Origin: Doryteuthis pealeii
Taxonomy: Eukaryota; Mollusca; Cephalopoda; Myopsida; Loliginidae
NCBI GenBank assembly: GCA_023376005.1
Contig: CM042150.1
Span: forward strand, 70,587,084 to 70,651,083
DNA length: 64,000 bases
Direction: 5' to 3'
Part shown: positions 47,040-57,884 of the stretch, in pieces
Layout of the letters: every line of letters begins with the position of its first letter
How positions within the stretch are numbered: the stretch's first letter is position 1
Notes under the pieces: generated by a model
Seen by the model: the letters and a program-made list of their open reading frames with translations, nothing else
Told to the model about the DNA's origin: nothing
The model's database searches: none
Position numbers and translations under genes: made by a program

Positions 47040-48665
47040 ATATCAAAATGCTAACATGAAAATTAGCAACCTCATTACTTTGTGGTATCCATCTCCAAAT
47101 AAGATACAACAGCTTGTATCCAGATTATTTGGACTATTGTACTCATCTTTATTGTTATATACACATTTCAGCCAGTGTGCCCTCCAACCTTCTTCAGATG
47201 TTTCCTGTCAGCTCCCGAGGTTCAGCATGTCACTCATTGAGCCGCTACCTTGTGGAGATAGTCACCCTATTAACACATGTCCTCATCATATGTCAAGAAC
47301 TCCACCCACTTCATGGAACAAATCAGCAATGCTTTCATTCATTCCAACCAAATAGTGAGTCTATTCACAAAGGTACCCACTAATGAGACTCTAAAAGTAT
47401 AAGTTAACTTCAGATTCCTCATCGGAAGAATGCACCTGTATCCCAATAGATAATCTGATGGAAATGCTGACTTTCTGTGTGGAAAGAGCCTACTTTGAGA
47501 TGGGTTCTGACATATACCAACAAGAGGAGGGCCTGGCGATGGGATCACCATTGTCCCCAGTGTTAGCCAATGTATACATGGAAAACTTTGAAGAGATAGC
47601 ATTAGGATCTACACCATTAAAGCCATCAATGTGGCTTAGATATGTAGATGGCATATTCATTCTTTGGCCCGATCAGAAAGATGTTCAAATACTAATGGAT
47701 CATGTGAACTCAATCCGTCCATCTATACAGTTCACAATGGAGAAAAAACAAGACAACAAATTGTCCTTTCTAGATGTGTTAATAACACGCACAGAGCAAG
47801 GATTCAGTTCATCCGTGTATCAAAAGCCAACCTTCACAGATAGTACCTCAACTTCAACTCCTACTATCCATAGAATGGGAATACGATGAGGAAATTAATC
47901 CGACAATATGAAAAGAAAATATTTTAAAAATATAACAAACATCTATCCATAGAATGTAAAGAAAGGAATCGTACAACACTAGCCAAAAGCCATCATCATC
48001 ATATGATGTTATTATGATGGAGGGTATCCCTTAAGATGTCCATTTCTTTTTTATATACATCATGTATATCAAAAAGAAATGGACAGCTTAAGGGATACCC
48101 TCCATCATAATAATATCATAGAGCATAACATCAGATACAAGAAATCTGGATCGCAGGATAGAGGATGATATCCGAAAACAGTCTGTCTGCCCTATGTCAA
48201 AGACATGGCTAAAAAGATTCAAAAGATATGTAATCCATATGACATCAGGACAACATTCAGGAGTGACTTGACTCTTCATAAACATCTCTTCCAAGTCAAG
48301 CCCCCAACAGAATACAACATGATCAAGATTTGTGTATATTCCATCCCATGCAACTGTGGCAAAGTATACAAAGATGTAACATGCCATCCACTAAAAGTAA
48401 GACTAGAGGAACACCAAAAAGTTGGGGTATGAGGGCAAATAGAAAAGTTAGGTATGGCTGACCATATATGGAATGAAAAGGGAAAACATCTGCCCTTATG
48501 GGATGAAGTTAATAGATAGGGAAGAACATTGGAGAAAAAGATCTCTCAAAGAATCAGCTTGTATGTTAGGCTATAGTAATCTCTTAAGTAGACCAAATTT
48601 AGAGATGAATACAATATGGGAACCAATAATTAAAAAGGTTAGATTAGATTGGAAAAAAAACTCAA
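47040..48665 (+). pseudogene. Penelope-like element: RT plus GIY-YIG endonuclease
   Basis: From about 47215 shifted frames give GSACHSLSRYLVEIVT, SSYVKNSTHFMEQISNAFIH and SLFTKVPTNETLK. An open 143-codon frame (47458-47889) has EEGLAMGSPLSPVLANVYME (RT motif), WLRYVDGIFIL (YxDD changed to YVDG) and LSFLDVLITRTEQGF. Downstream frames have AKKIQKICNPYDIRTTFRSD and the GIY-YIG domain VYSIPCNCGKVYKD, followed by CHPLKVRLEEHQK, with the second half of the motif degenerate (usual pattern YIGET). The closing part DHIWNEKG..LPLWDEV is present to about 48660. Both catalytic domains are damaged; inactive. Confidence 0.9.
48004..48118. repeat. 48-bp near-perfect inverted repeat inside the Penelope-like element
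   Basis: 48004-48051 and 48071-48118 are reverse complements with 2 mismatches. The 19-nt spacer is itself nearly palindromic (atatacat/catgtatat). The right arm is normal element coding sequence (MDSLRDTLHHNN); the left arm is the inverted extra copy that breaks the protein. Confidence 0.95.
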
Positions 48666-48669
48666 TATG

Positions 48670-51600
48670 ATACAAGGTAAAAAAAAAATCATACATACGT
48701 ATAAAGGTAAATATTCTAGGTAAATAGTACATACCAAACATTTGTATACGATGTTAAAAATAGGGTAAACATCTGAACAGATAATAAAACTACCTTTATA
48801 CCTAGCTATTATTATAAAAACTACCAAAAAAATTGATGTTTGCATTTTGCTATGAAACATAGGTATCTGTCATGTTGATAATTCAATTGTTTTACATCAA
48901 TAAAATTTTTAAAAAGCCTAATGATATTCATAATACAAACTTAGGTTCTTTTTTCAAAAAGACAATGGGTTAAATTTCTATCTCTTTTGGTGTATTAGTT
49001 TCTACCCAATGAATCTAGAAATATATTTAGTTAACTGAGAAATTTCTGAATGTTATATACATGCCATACATTCTTATCTGCATCTTGGACACATGCCATG
49101 TCTTAGAGGGTCTCACTAGTCTGCTTCTGCTACAATTTCATTGTTAGTTTCCTCTGTTTGGCTGGCCTACCTGCTGCTATTCTAGGTACCAGAATAATAA
49201 TCTTTTTTTGTGATTATTATTTTTAATAGTTTATACAAGCTCCTATTCACAGGTGGCTCCTACATAAGTAACCCATCATTACTTGCACTGAACTGTTTCA
49301 ACTTAGAGTTAATCTACAGAAAACCAGACAGACTTGTTTTAAAAACAGAGGAAATAAATAGATATCAACAGAGATGAAAAGAGATGAACACAAGACAGAA
49401 ATGAACATACATAAAGAAAAAAATTGGTTGATGTATGTAAAGATAGATAAACAGATTCATTCATTGATAAAATACTGACAACTACTAGATAAAGTGTATT
49501 TTATAATTTAGTTTTCTTATCTGTATTTGGGATTTTCTTAATTACTGCCTATATGTTACAATATGAATGAATAGAAGTACCAAATAAACCTTGTTCCTAA
49601 ACTAATAAATATCTTTAGGTCCTATTATTTGCACCTGGACCATATGAATTTTATGAATTTCCAAAATAACAAATTCTTTTTTTTTTTATAATAATTATTT
49701 TCTAGTCCTGAAAGAATTTTATTTATTTATTTATTTTTCATCATCATCATCATCATCATCATCATTCCTCCTCTTCCTGCTATTACTACTGTTAAATGGA
49801 AATAATTACATATGTGCAAAAAATATATTATATGAAAGTACATAACAACAGAAAAGGAATAAACAGCAAATCCACTAATCTTAATACATACAGATAATAG
49901 CATAGAGTGATATGGAAAACAAGACTGTTTACTCAGATCTTAATACTAACAGACCAGCAAAGATTAAAAATTAGACTGACTGACTGATAAAGTATTGTCA
50001 GATTAAGGGTTATTAAAGAGAAGACAGGATGATGGATGAATTATGGTTATTTTCTTATTGTTAATTATCACTTTGAATGAAAATATGCAGATAGAATCAT
50101 TAATAATGAATTTTATTAACTGTTTTTGTTTAGGATTTTGCGGAGTGTTGGATTTTATGTACATCAGTCTGGGATATGGGCCCATGAATTTCTAATAATG
50201 TCCTCCCTCAAAATAAATAAAATAAAAGACCTAATTCATTACCTGGATAGTAGAGATGTGAGGTTTAACCGAACCCCACCTTTCTTTTTTTTTTTTTTTT
50301 TTTTGTTGTTTCATCTTCATAGTGTAAAATCGCACGGAAATATTTTCTAACACTAAAACCGTTCAGTGTAGTGCTATTACTACTGAACTATCATATCCAA
50401 TAAAACATGATTGAAAAAGACTTTTAGATTTTAATAAAATTAAAATTTATCAATGCTTATACAATTGTAAGAGTAAAAAATTGACCAAAAATATGATAAA
50501 AAAATGTAATTGACAATTTGTTTACAAAATAAATGGAAAAATAAAAGGAAATATGACAGATATGACACTTAGGAAATCTTTCATATTTTAGCATAGGATG
50601 TTTACAAACAAAAAAAGGTGTAGGGAGGGAATATGTTTGAAATCTATTAGTTTCAGTTATCCAAGTTAAATGTTTAAAAATACTTTTTGTAATAAGATAA
50701 ATAAATGAAATCAGCAAAACAAAATAGCAAGAAAATAAAAAGTAGTTGCCAGTTTTATTTTAATGTTAAATTTTACAAGACAACATTTTTTAGGTTAAAA
50801 CAAGAAAAATGAATGGAGATTTTTTTATGAACCAATTTGTTTTCATCTAGAAAATGTACCTTAAATTAGATAGTAACAATAATTAAAATAGTTCTTGATT
50901 TCAGTTTTTCTCTCCAAAATGTATTAATCAAAGACAAGCAAAGTGGACAGTTTATGTAATGATTTCTTTTGTATTTTACCAAATTGTTAATAAATACGGT
51001 ATCTATTTATAGTTGACAATTTATTTGTAGGTTAAATAATCAAACTTAAAACTAAGTCATGAATTCTATAACTAAATTACCTTTAAAGACTAAAAACTGA
51101 CTTTAGGTGAATCATCCCTACTTTTTTACCTACCTTAACTCTTACACACCAATTGATAGAACTTCAAGCATCCAAAATGATAGCATTTATGGAGCGTTTA
51201 TTCTATATGACAGGAGAGAACATCTTGCAAATATCATCTTTGGAAACACAAGTAATCTGCAAAGTCAACTTCTGAGTTGTATTTTACTTTCTGTGGGGTT
51301 AAAGAATTAGACAGAATTGTAGAGTTGGACAATTTGGCAATTTTGATTATGGTATTGCTTTTGTTTTGTTTTTTTTTCCCTTTGATACTGCAGTTTTTCA
51401 GTTCTGTTTTGGTTTTTAATTTAGATTAGTAGGTATGTGCAATTTTATACAAGAGAAGTAATAAATTTATAAAAAAATTTTTTAATTTTATAATAATTAC
51501 CAAAAATTAGGGAATTGTCCAATTTCAATGAAATTTTCATCACTTTATTCATTAATGACTTGATTTTATAATTAATAAGTTATTTTATTAAAAAGAAAAC

Positions 51601-52310
51601 TTGAAAAGAAAATGTTAGGATGTTGGTGGGGGTTCAGCATTTGCTCATTTGATTAAAAAAAATTTCAGTCCCAAATTTTTACATTTCTAAAAAGATAAAT
51701 CCAAAATGAAAAAAAGATTCAAAATTCAAAAATTTTAAAACCCAAAAAGTGCTATTTGATAATTTGTTATTTTCTTAAAACTCAAAAAATAATTTTTGCA
51801 GTGAGTTTTCTTTCCACATTTTGAACTTTCCTAATGATTAGATATTTAGAAAGAAAAACAAAAAAAAAAACGAAACCAAAATGAAAAACTGCAATTTCAA
51901 GGGAAAAAAAGAAAGTGATATTGAAATAAAAATTGCCAAACCGCCCAGCTGTACTGGTTATGCTTATCATTATTTTGTATAAAATATATTATTATTATCT
52001 ATTCATTCTGATGCACTGAGAATAAAGCATTATGAAATTTTATCAGTAGTCAATATTATGTTGAGATTAACCATCATATTCAATTGTGCTTTCATAATCA
52101 TATTTCAAAAGCTGCCTACTTTGTTTACATTTTCATCATAGATATATTTTTCTGCAAGGAAAGAAAATAACTTTAAAATAATAAAAAAATAAAATTCATT
52201 TTATTTTTAATACTGACAGCGCATTTTTTGATAAAAAAAATATTCCAACTTTTGACTAGCAGCGTTCTGTTTTGCGCATTCTTTCTTCTAACGGTCATTT
52301 CATCCCGTCT
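48670..52310. other. gene-less stretch
   Basis: No supported gene. It contains a (CAT)n run (49739-49765) and family B sequence in reverse at 51450-51960 (core ccaaaaattagggaattgtccaatttcaatgaaattttca, about 51500-51560). Frames of 60-86 codons here are AT-rich and featureless. Confidence 0.55.
49739..49765. repeat. (CAT)n microsatellite
   Basis: Nine or so CAT units followed by a pyrimidine-rich stretch. Confidence 0.9.
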
Positions 52311-52319
52311 TATTTTTTG

Positions 52320-52490
52320 TTGAAGACCGATCCACATGCGGTCTATACAGATAGTCCAAGGGACCTCACATCAGTAAGGGGTGGGGCGATGTTGCTTTTT
52401 AAAACCGTTGAGAGGAAGGCCTCGAAACGGTTGCACATTTTCTCCTGATGATCCCATGCTTTGTAAACATCTTTGTTTTTTCAACATATC
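52320..52490 (+). other. GC-richer fragment with a hammerhead-like hairpin
   Basis: An isolated GC-richer island. 52401-52432 (approximate) folds as ccgtt-GA-gagg-aagg-cctc-GA-aacgg, with a symmetric GA/GA internal loop and a GAAAC after the stem. A CTGATGA follows at 52444-52450. Penelope-like elements are known to carry hammerhead ribozymes with CTGATGA-stem-GAAAC. Here the pieces are in the wrong order for a complete core, so I regard it as a probable degenerate Penelope-like terminus. Confidence 0.3.
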
Positions 52491-52832
52491 AATTTATAGT
52501 TGAATTATGCACCCACTAGATGCAAATAATTAAGTTTTAATGTAATAAAATATATAAATTAGAAAGACTAACAAAACTAAATAAGAACAAATATCAAAAT
52601 ATTACATTTATTTTAATGTTATTTTAATTGATTTCTATATAGAATTATATATAGGATTGCTTTTAATACGTTTGAGAATAACATGATTGTATTGGAAATC
52701 AGTAACAGCAAATAATTATTTATTAAACCTAGTTTTGTTAAAATAATTATGCAAATTATTCCCACCATAATATAACACATATTTCAGGAGTTTAGATGCA
52801 TTGATAATATGGGCAGTTTTGTGGAAAATCTA

Positions 52833-52847
52833 ACTCAGCTAGACTTT
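52833..52847 (+). repeat. target-site duplication, left
   Basis: ACTCAGCTAGACTTT, identical to 57295-57309. Confidence 0.9.
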
Positions 52848-53102
52848 TAACTAGCCTTCCCGGATATAAAGCCTTCCCGGACAGGGAGCACCCCACCTTG
52901 ACCAATTAAAACATTTTTGTCAGGGAAGGGCCCCCATTTATGTGCACCCTTCTTATACAGGGCTCTAAAGGTCCTATACCCCAGGGACGTTCACCCGGAC
53001 AAACCGAGTATCTGTTGAACTCGCAAAGTAGTATGGTCATGCAGTCGGCGTATTGACATCGGCTGACTTGTCCGTAGTGGACAGTGACTAAAAGCAAGGT
53101 AA

Positions 53103-54043
53103 GATGACTCTTCTTCTAGCCAGTTTGAATGCGAGGGGCCTGAGACGCATCACGCGCTGAACTCATTAACCTTGGGGTGGATGTTGCCGCGGTGCAGGAG
53201 ACACATTTCGATTCGGACTTGGACGACTATGTGCTGAGGAACCTCTTTGAGGTTTACTCGGCATATACTGGCCCGAGAAGCAGGGGTGTGTCACTGCTGG
53301 TGAAACGCAGCCTGGGTGCGGTGACTGACATTGTCTATGCTGTGCGTGGCCGATGTTGCAGTGAAAAACTACAAGTTTCGTGTGGTCGCGGTTTATGCGC
53401 CCAATATCGCTACGGAGAGGAAATCCTTTTTTCAGCAGTTGGGGCCGTATATAGCGTGTCCAGAACGGCTAGTCTTAATGGGTGATTGGAATGCGATCCT
53501 TGATCCCAAGATAGACCGGGGGAGGGGAGCTAGTGGGTCGGGGGGGTGTGACAGCAGCCTGATCGATCTAATGGCCGACTTCGATCTGGTCGACAGGTTT
53601 CGCCTGGATCACCCAGGGAGGAGATGTGGCATGGCTCTTAGTTCGTCCCTGGTGCACCGAGATCTTATCTCGACAGGGTGTTAGTTAGGAGAGCCGACAT
53701 TGACTTTGTTAGGTGCCCTGTGTTCCATGATTATGCGAAGAGTGACCATAAATTGCTTACTGTCGCTCTTCAGTTAAGTGATAGGCCTAGACTGACCGCC
53801 TACTGGAAGTTCAATACCGCTTTACTGGAGATATGGGACTTCCGGGAGCGGTTGGTATTACTTCTTCAGTGGGCGTTAGTGGGGGCGGTTATCGGGGATA
53901 AGTGGTGGGGCAACCTTAAGCGTAGGATTAAGGACTTCTCCATCAAGTATTGCCGGCGGCTTGCCTCAGATAGGGCAGCGAAGGAGAAGTCCCTTAGAGA
54001 AAGTGGTGGACGGGGGGGACCCCCTAGCCATAGATCTAGCTAG
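53103..54043 (+). pseudogene. LINE AP-type endonuclease domain
   Basis: It begins ATG at 53103 (MTLLLASLNARGLRR), the usual N-terminal Asn-bearing block. A frameshift near 53155 leads to GVDVAAVQETHFDSD (catalytic Glu). A further frame gives FRVVAVYAPN and LVLMGDWNAILDP (GDWN, catalytic Asp/Asn). The last gives RADIDFV...DYAKSDHKLL (SDH, catalytic Asp/His). All four active-site blocks survive although spread over three frames. The enzyme would nick the target DNA to prime reverse transcription. Breaks near 53155, 53350 and 53670. Confidence 0.9.
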
Positions 54044-55330
54044 ACAGGGCCTTGAGCGCTTGAGTAGCGAGCGTTATCAGGGATTCATAGTTAGAAATAG
54101 GCTAAATAGAGTGTCCAACGAGGCGGTGAAACTCGACACAGAGATGCGTAAGGAAGAGTTGCGAAGGTTTGCTGACCGGCATATCGGCAGTGTTCGAACC
54201 CCGGACGGGCACAGCCTTCGGTCGACTCGTGAGATTTGTGAATCCTTTCGGGCTCATTTTCAGGCATGCTTTGCCCGGTTGCCGGACCTCCCGGTGCAGG
54301 AGTTCCACAGCTATTTGGCCGACTTCCCCCGCCTTCTGGAGGCGGAAGCGGCTAGCTGTGAGGGGAGAGTGACGGAGTGTGAAGTCCGTGATGCGTTGAA
54401 GCAGGTCGGCCTCAACAAAGTGCCGGGACTAGATGGTTTGCCCTATGAAGTGTACTTGAGGATGTCGCACTTTTTGTCCCTATTCTGACGAGTGTGTTCA
54501 ACAATTGGTTCGAGCGGGAAGGATCCCTGACTGCGTAACCAAGGGTGTGATCACATTACTGAAGAAAGGTGGCAGGAATGTTTGGGAGGATTTAGACGAC
54601 TACAGGCCCATAACTCTGCTAAACACAGAGTTAAAGATTTTGGCCCGGGTCCTTGCCAATCATTTGCAGCTTGTCATTGAGGATCTGATCGGACCGGAGC
54701 AGAACTACGCTGTGAAGGGAAGATCAATCCAAGACAACTTGCATTTGATTCGCACGATCCTAGAGGGGTTAAAAGATGACGAAAATGCTGCGCTGATCAA
54801 TTTGGATCAGTCCAAGGCATTTGACAGGGTAGACCATCGGTTCTTGGCCACTGTTTTGGAGACTGCCGGATTCGAACCGGAATTCTGCAGATGGATTAGC
54901 ATCCTGTATCGATCCCCTACGGCAGTGGTACAGGTGAATGGGAAGCGCTCGTCAGCCTTCTCGATCGAACGATCGGTCCGACAGGGTTGCCCCTTGTCTC
55001 CTCTACTCTGTCCTCGCTCTGGAGCCCCTGCTCCGCAGGCTTAGGGATGAGTCGACGAGTCCGGCCCTGCGCGGAATCGTTGTTCCTGGCCCTGTTGGCG
55101 CCCAGGTATCCGCGTACGCCGATGATGTCACCGTGTTCGTGTCCAGGGTCGAGGACATAGTTGCGGTGAAAGAGGCGCTTACAAGGTACGAGTTATTGAC
55201 TGGGGCAAAGATCAATTGTGAAAAGAGCGAAGGCTTGCGGTTGGGAGCCTGGAGAGGTGGCGTTCCTCTGCCGGGGCCCTTCAGCTGGAAGATGGTCCAA
55301 TCAAAATCTCGGAATTTGGTTTGGGCCAGG
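53961..55330 (+). pseudogene. LINE reverse transcriptase domain
   Basis: Three frames in succession. 53961-54488 has LNKVPGLDGLPYEVYLR (RT block 0/1). 54505-55044 has DDYRPITLLNTELKILARVL, ALINLDQSKAFDRVDHRFL (first catalytic Asp) and RSVRQGCPLSPLL. 54938-55330 continues with YADDVTVFVSRVEDI (intact YADD, about 55117) and KINCEKSEGLRLG (thumb start). Catalytic Asp residues are all kept; only frameshifts near 54485 and 55010 and a later one near 55330 break it. The motifs match the Tx1/L1 group. Confidence 0.9.
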
Positions 55331-55370
55331 CCTTCAGTGAGAGAAAAAATGGTCGGAAGTACAGACGAAG

Positions 55371-56501
55371 GTGGAAGCACTGGTCCGTGTATGGCTGAAA
55401 AGGAGGTTGTCCTTAAAGGGCAGGGCGGAGGCTTGCGCCACCTACATTTTCCCCCTGATCCTTTACCGATTGTCTGTACTTCCCCTGCCGCGGGCTTGGT
55501 TATTGGCACTCGAACGGTCCCTATTTTCACTTCTGTGGAAGGGGGGCTGGCCAATGGTCCGTAGGCAGGTTTGTTCCCAGCGACCTTGTAATGGAGGTTT
55601 GGGGATGCCAGGCTTGACGGCTCACCGAGCCGCCGAGAGACTGTCATTCTTAAATCGATCTTGGACACGAATTGCTGCGTGGCTGCCGACAATTTGGGCC
55701 ACATTCCCAAACTTGCGACAGACCCCTGAGGCCGAGGCCCGCCGTAGGTCTCGTGGAGAAACGCAGTTCTTCGCCGAATGTCGTGACGCACTTCGCAAAC
55801 TCCCTATGTCCAGTGACATTTCATGGCCCCGAAGGGCACTGTATAGGGCAATAGTGGAGGGCGCCGGTACGGATCCGCTTGTAGAACGGTTCGGCTCGTC
55901 GTTGGGGGAGGTTCGCTCCTATTGGTATTGGGCGCCGGGTTCTGGCTTTCTCAACAACTCTGAGTTTTCCTTGACCTGGCGACTCGCTCGGAATGCATTG
56001 CCCCTCGCAAGCATGCTCTACAAGGCAGATGTGGTAGACATGCCCTTTTGTGAACGCTGCGGCAGTGGGGAAGAAGAAACGGCTGAGCACGCCTTCTTTC
56101 ACTGCCCAAAAGTTTGTCCGCTTTGGGGATACGTGAACGAGGTCACTGCTCGCATCGCACCCGATCAGCTGATCCAACTCGACGTGAGTTATGTCATAGA
56201 CAATGTCAGTCCTCCGTACTCGGGTGAAAAACGAAAGGTGTTTTTCACGGAGCTAGCCATGGCTCGAATGGTGATTTGGGTCACACGACTGAGGGAATTG
56301 CATGAAAAGAGGCTTTTTTCCTGTTGGGATCTGATCGTCTTCTTTAAGCATCAGCTTAGAGTGAAGATCGGATGCGACAAAAAGAAGCTCCCCTTCATGA
56401 TATTCTGCGAAAGGTGGGTGAGTGCAGCAAGTCTGTGTGCGAGAGTGGGGGCAGGACTTGAGTCTACTTTTCCAAGCTCCCATGGTCACTATGGCCCGTA
56501 A
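55371..56501 (+). CDS. LINE C-terminal domain (open frame, 376 codons)
   Basis: The longest undamaged part of the LINE polyprotein. It starts downstream of the RT (VWLKRRLSLKGRAEACATYI, then FPLILYRLSVLPLP), then has the post-RT region typical of Tx1-type proteins. It ends with a zinc-binding motif MPFCERCGSGEEETAEHAFF, then HCPKVCPLW (CX2C...H...C, residues about 224-250). Residues after it (VIWVTRLRELHEK, FFKHQLRVKIGCDKKKLPFM) form a conserved tail of this group. The Met is an internal start; the true protein is fused to the RT upstream. Confidence 0.85.
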   Translation: MEALVRVWLKRRLSLKGRAEACATYIFPLILYRLSVLPLPRAWLLALERSLFSLLWKGGWPMVRRQVCSQRPCNGGLGMPGLTAHRAAERLSFLNRSWTRIAAWLPTIWATFPNLRQTPEAEARRRSRGETQFFAECRDALRKLPMSSDISWPRRALYRAIVEGAGTDPLVERFGSSLGEVRSYWYWAPGSGFLNNSEFSLTWRLARNALPLASMLYKADVVDMPFCERCGSGEEETAEHAFFHCPKVCPLWGYVNEVTARIAPDQLIQLDVSYVIDNVSPPYSGEKRKVFFTELAMARMVIWVTRLRELHEKRLFSCWDLIVFFKHQLRVKIGCDKKKLPFMIFCERWVSAASLCARVGAGLESTFPSSHGHYGP

Positions 56502-57294
56502 GTGGCACCGATACCCTTCCCCTAAGACTAGCAACCTCTGAGCCCGGCTCTAAGTTCTCTTTTAGGCTTCCTAGTTAGGTGTACGAATGATAACATGTCC
56601 CAGTTTTTTCACTTAGGACACATCCAGGACTCCCTAGCCCAACATTTTCTTGTCACATCCCTAACACCCTTAGTATTTTGTTCCTGGAGAGTCAACACTA
56701 ATTTTTCTAAATCCATCCCAATAACCCCACATCTTTTCCCCCTCATTTTTTCCCATGACAATATTAAGGACACCCACTCCCTTCTTAGGGGAAACGGTCG
56801 ACTTGCTTTTGGCCTTCCGGAAGACAGTCGGCGATCCCAGTACAATAGATAAGGGAAAGGGGGTAACCAAAATGACCCGATTTTATTTTATTTTTCTTAT
56901 TTTTCGTTGGGGATTTTTCTGTTTCTTGATTGTGTACTCCACCCAATCCCACATCCCTTAGAATTGTATATAAAATGTAAATAAAAAACTTCAATAGGCT
57001 TGATTTTCATCATATGGGTTTAAGTAGGGCATCACACATTGAGTGACAGCGAATTTTTTGGTGAAAACGGTAGTGTAAGACGATAGATGAATGTACTTTT
57101 ATATTTAGTAGTATGGATGGGTTGGAGAGTGAGACTAGCTAAGACAGAACTAAAAGATATAGAAGCATGACCACTTTTGTACCCCGTTCCCCCCAAAAAA
57201 AACTTCGGGCAGTATGCCCAGGTGTGTGCTCATATGCACTTTTTGTGTAACATTTTTTGTTAAATAAACAGTGTATTTGGCACACATCAAATAC
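56502..57294 (+). other. LINE 3' untranslated region
   Basis: Pyrimidine-rich non-coding sequence (runs of cc and ttt) after the polyprotein stop. There is a taaataaa-type signal at 57259-57267 about 30 nt before the element end. The final 14 bp (cacacatcaaatac) precede the target duplication. Confidence 0.6.
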
Positions 57295-57309
57295 ACTCAG
57301 CTAGACTTT
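57295..57309 (+). repeat. target-site duplication, right
   Basis: ACTCAGCTAGACTTT, identical to 52833-52847. Confidence 0.9.
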
Positions 57310-57599
57310 AATAGACATTGTTAATAAATAAGATGCTAATTAAGATTATATAATGACTATTTCATAATCGTTGAGAATATAACTTGAATACCTAAGGAAA
57401 TCATGATGTTACAGACAGTTACATAATCTCCATTATAATAAGATATATATTAGGCAATGCCAAAATTGCCGGAAAATCTGTATTTTACAAAATAAATTTA
57501 CCCCCAACCTCCGATTGAAAAAATTTACCAAAAATCAGGGAATTATCGGATTTTAATGAAATTTTCAGCGTTGATTTATCAATGAATGAATTTTATCAT
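57310..57599. repeat. family B repeat, left part interrupted by Gypsy 2
   Basis: 57480-57599 carries the family B core (ttaccaaaaatcagggaattatcggattttaatgaaattt...). It resumes at 63864 after the Gypsy element, so the repeat predates the insertion. Confidence 0.7.
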
Positions 57600-57829
57600 T
57601 GTTGTGGGGTTTTAAGGTGTCAAATAAGAGCAAAACGATGGGTAACAAATGTAGGAAAATGTATTAACAAAAGAGTAGACAATTACAGTACAGAGAAGTG
57701 GGAAATACGTCCGACAATAGAGTTATGAGCTGATTCGCATTGGCTTACTCTTCAAGCCATAATTGTCCCTGTTACTTATAGTAACAGTCGGCGCATTCCA
57801 TTAGTCTATAGGGTATATCACCTATAACA
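57600..57829 (-). repeat. 3' LTR of Gypsy 2
   Basis: 230 bp. Contains an 86-bp segment (about 57610-57695) absent from the 5' LTR. Apart from that the two LTRs differ at roughly 8-9 of about 135 positions by hand alignment. Confidence 0.9.
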
Positions 57830-57884
57830 CCCCCCTCCTAAGATTTCACTCCACAGGAGTCTTAATATTTTTTTCTCTTGGGAT

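Larger units (their letters stand above)
52848..57294 (+). mobile_element. Tx1/L1-like LINE with 15-bp target duplication
   Basis: ACTCAGCTAGACTTT occurs exactly at 52833-52847 and 57295-57309 and brackets the element, which differs sharply in G/C content from its flanks. Order: 255-bp leader, AP-endonuclease, RT, long C-terminal domain with a zinc-binding CCHC, 3' untranslated region. The 3' end has no poly(A) tail; the last bases are cacacatcaaatac. No ORF1 is present: either the insert is 5'-truncated or the family lacks it. Multiple frameshifts inactivate it. Confidence 0.9.

Noticed and set aside
47114..47383. Overlapping plus-strand frames of 89 and 120 codons as separate genes
   Set aside because: They are two shifted frames of one Penelope-like RT pseudogene; only the frame with RT-like peptides at each point is meaningful.
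55003..55791. 262-codon minus-strand frame opposite the LINE RT
   Set aside because: It lies antisense to the catalytic part of the LINE polyprotein, shows no domain, and is explained by the GC-rich codon usage of the sense strand.
56595..56994. Several 66-85-codon frames on both strands in the LINE 3' region
   Set aside because: They overlap each other on both strands in pyrimidine-rich untranslated sequence.
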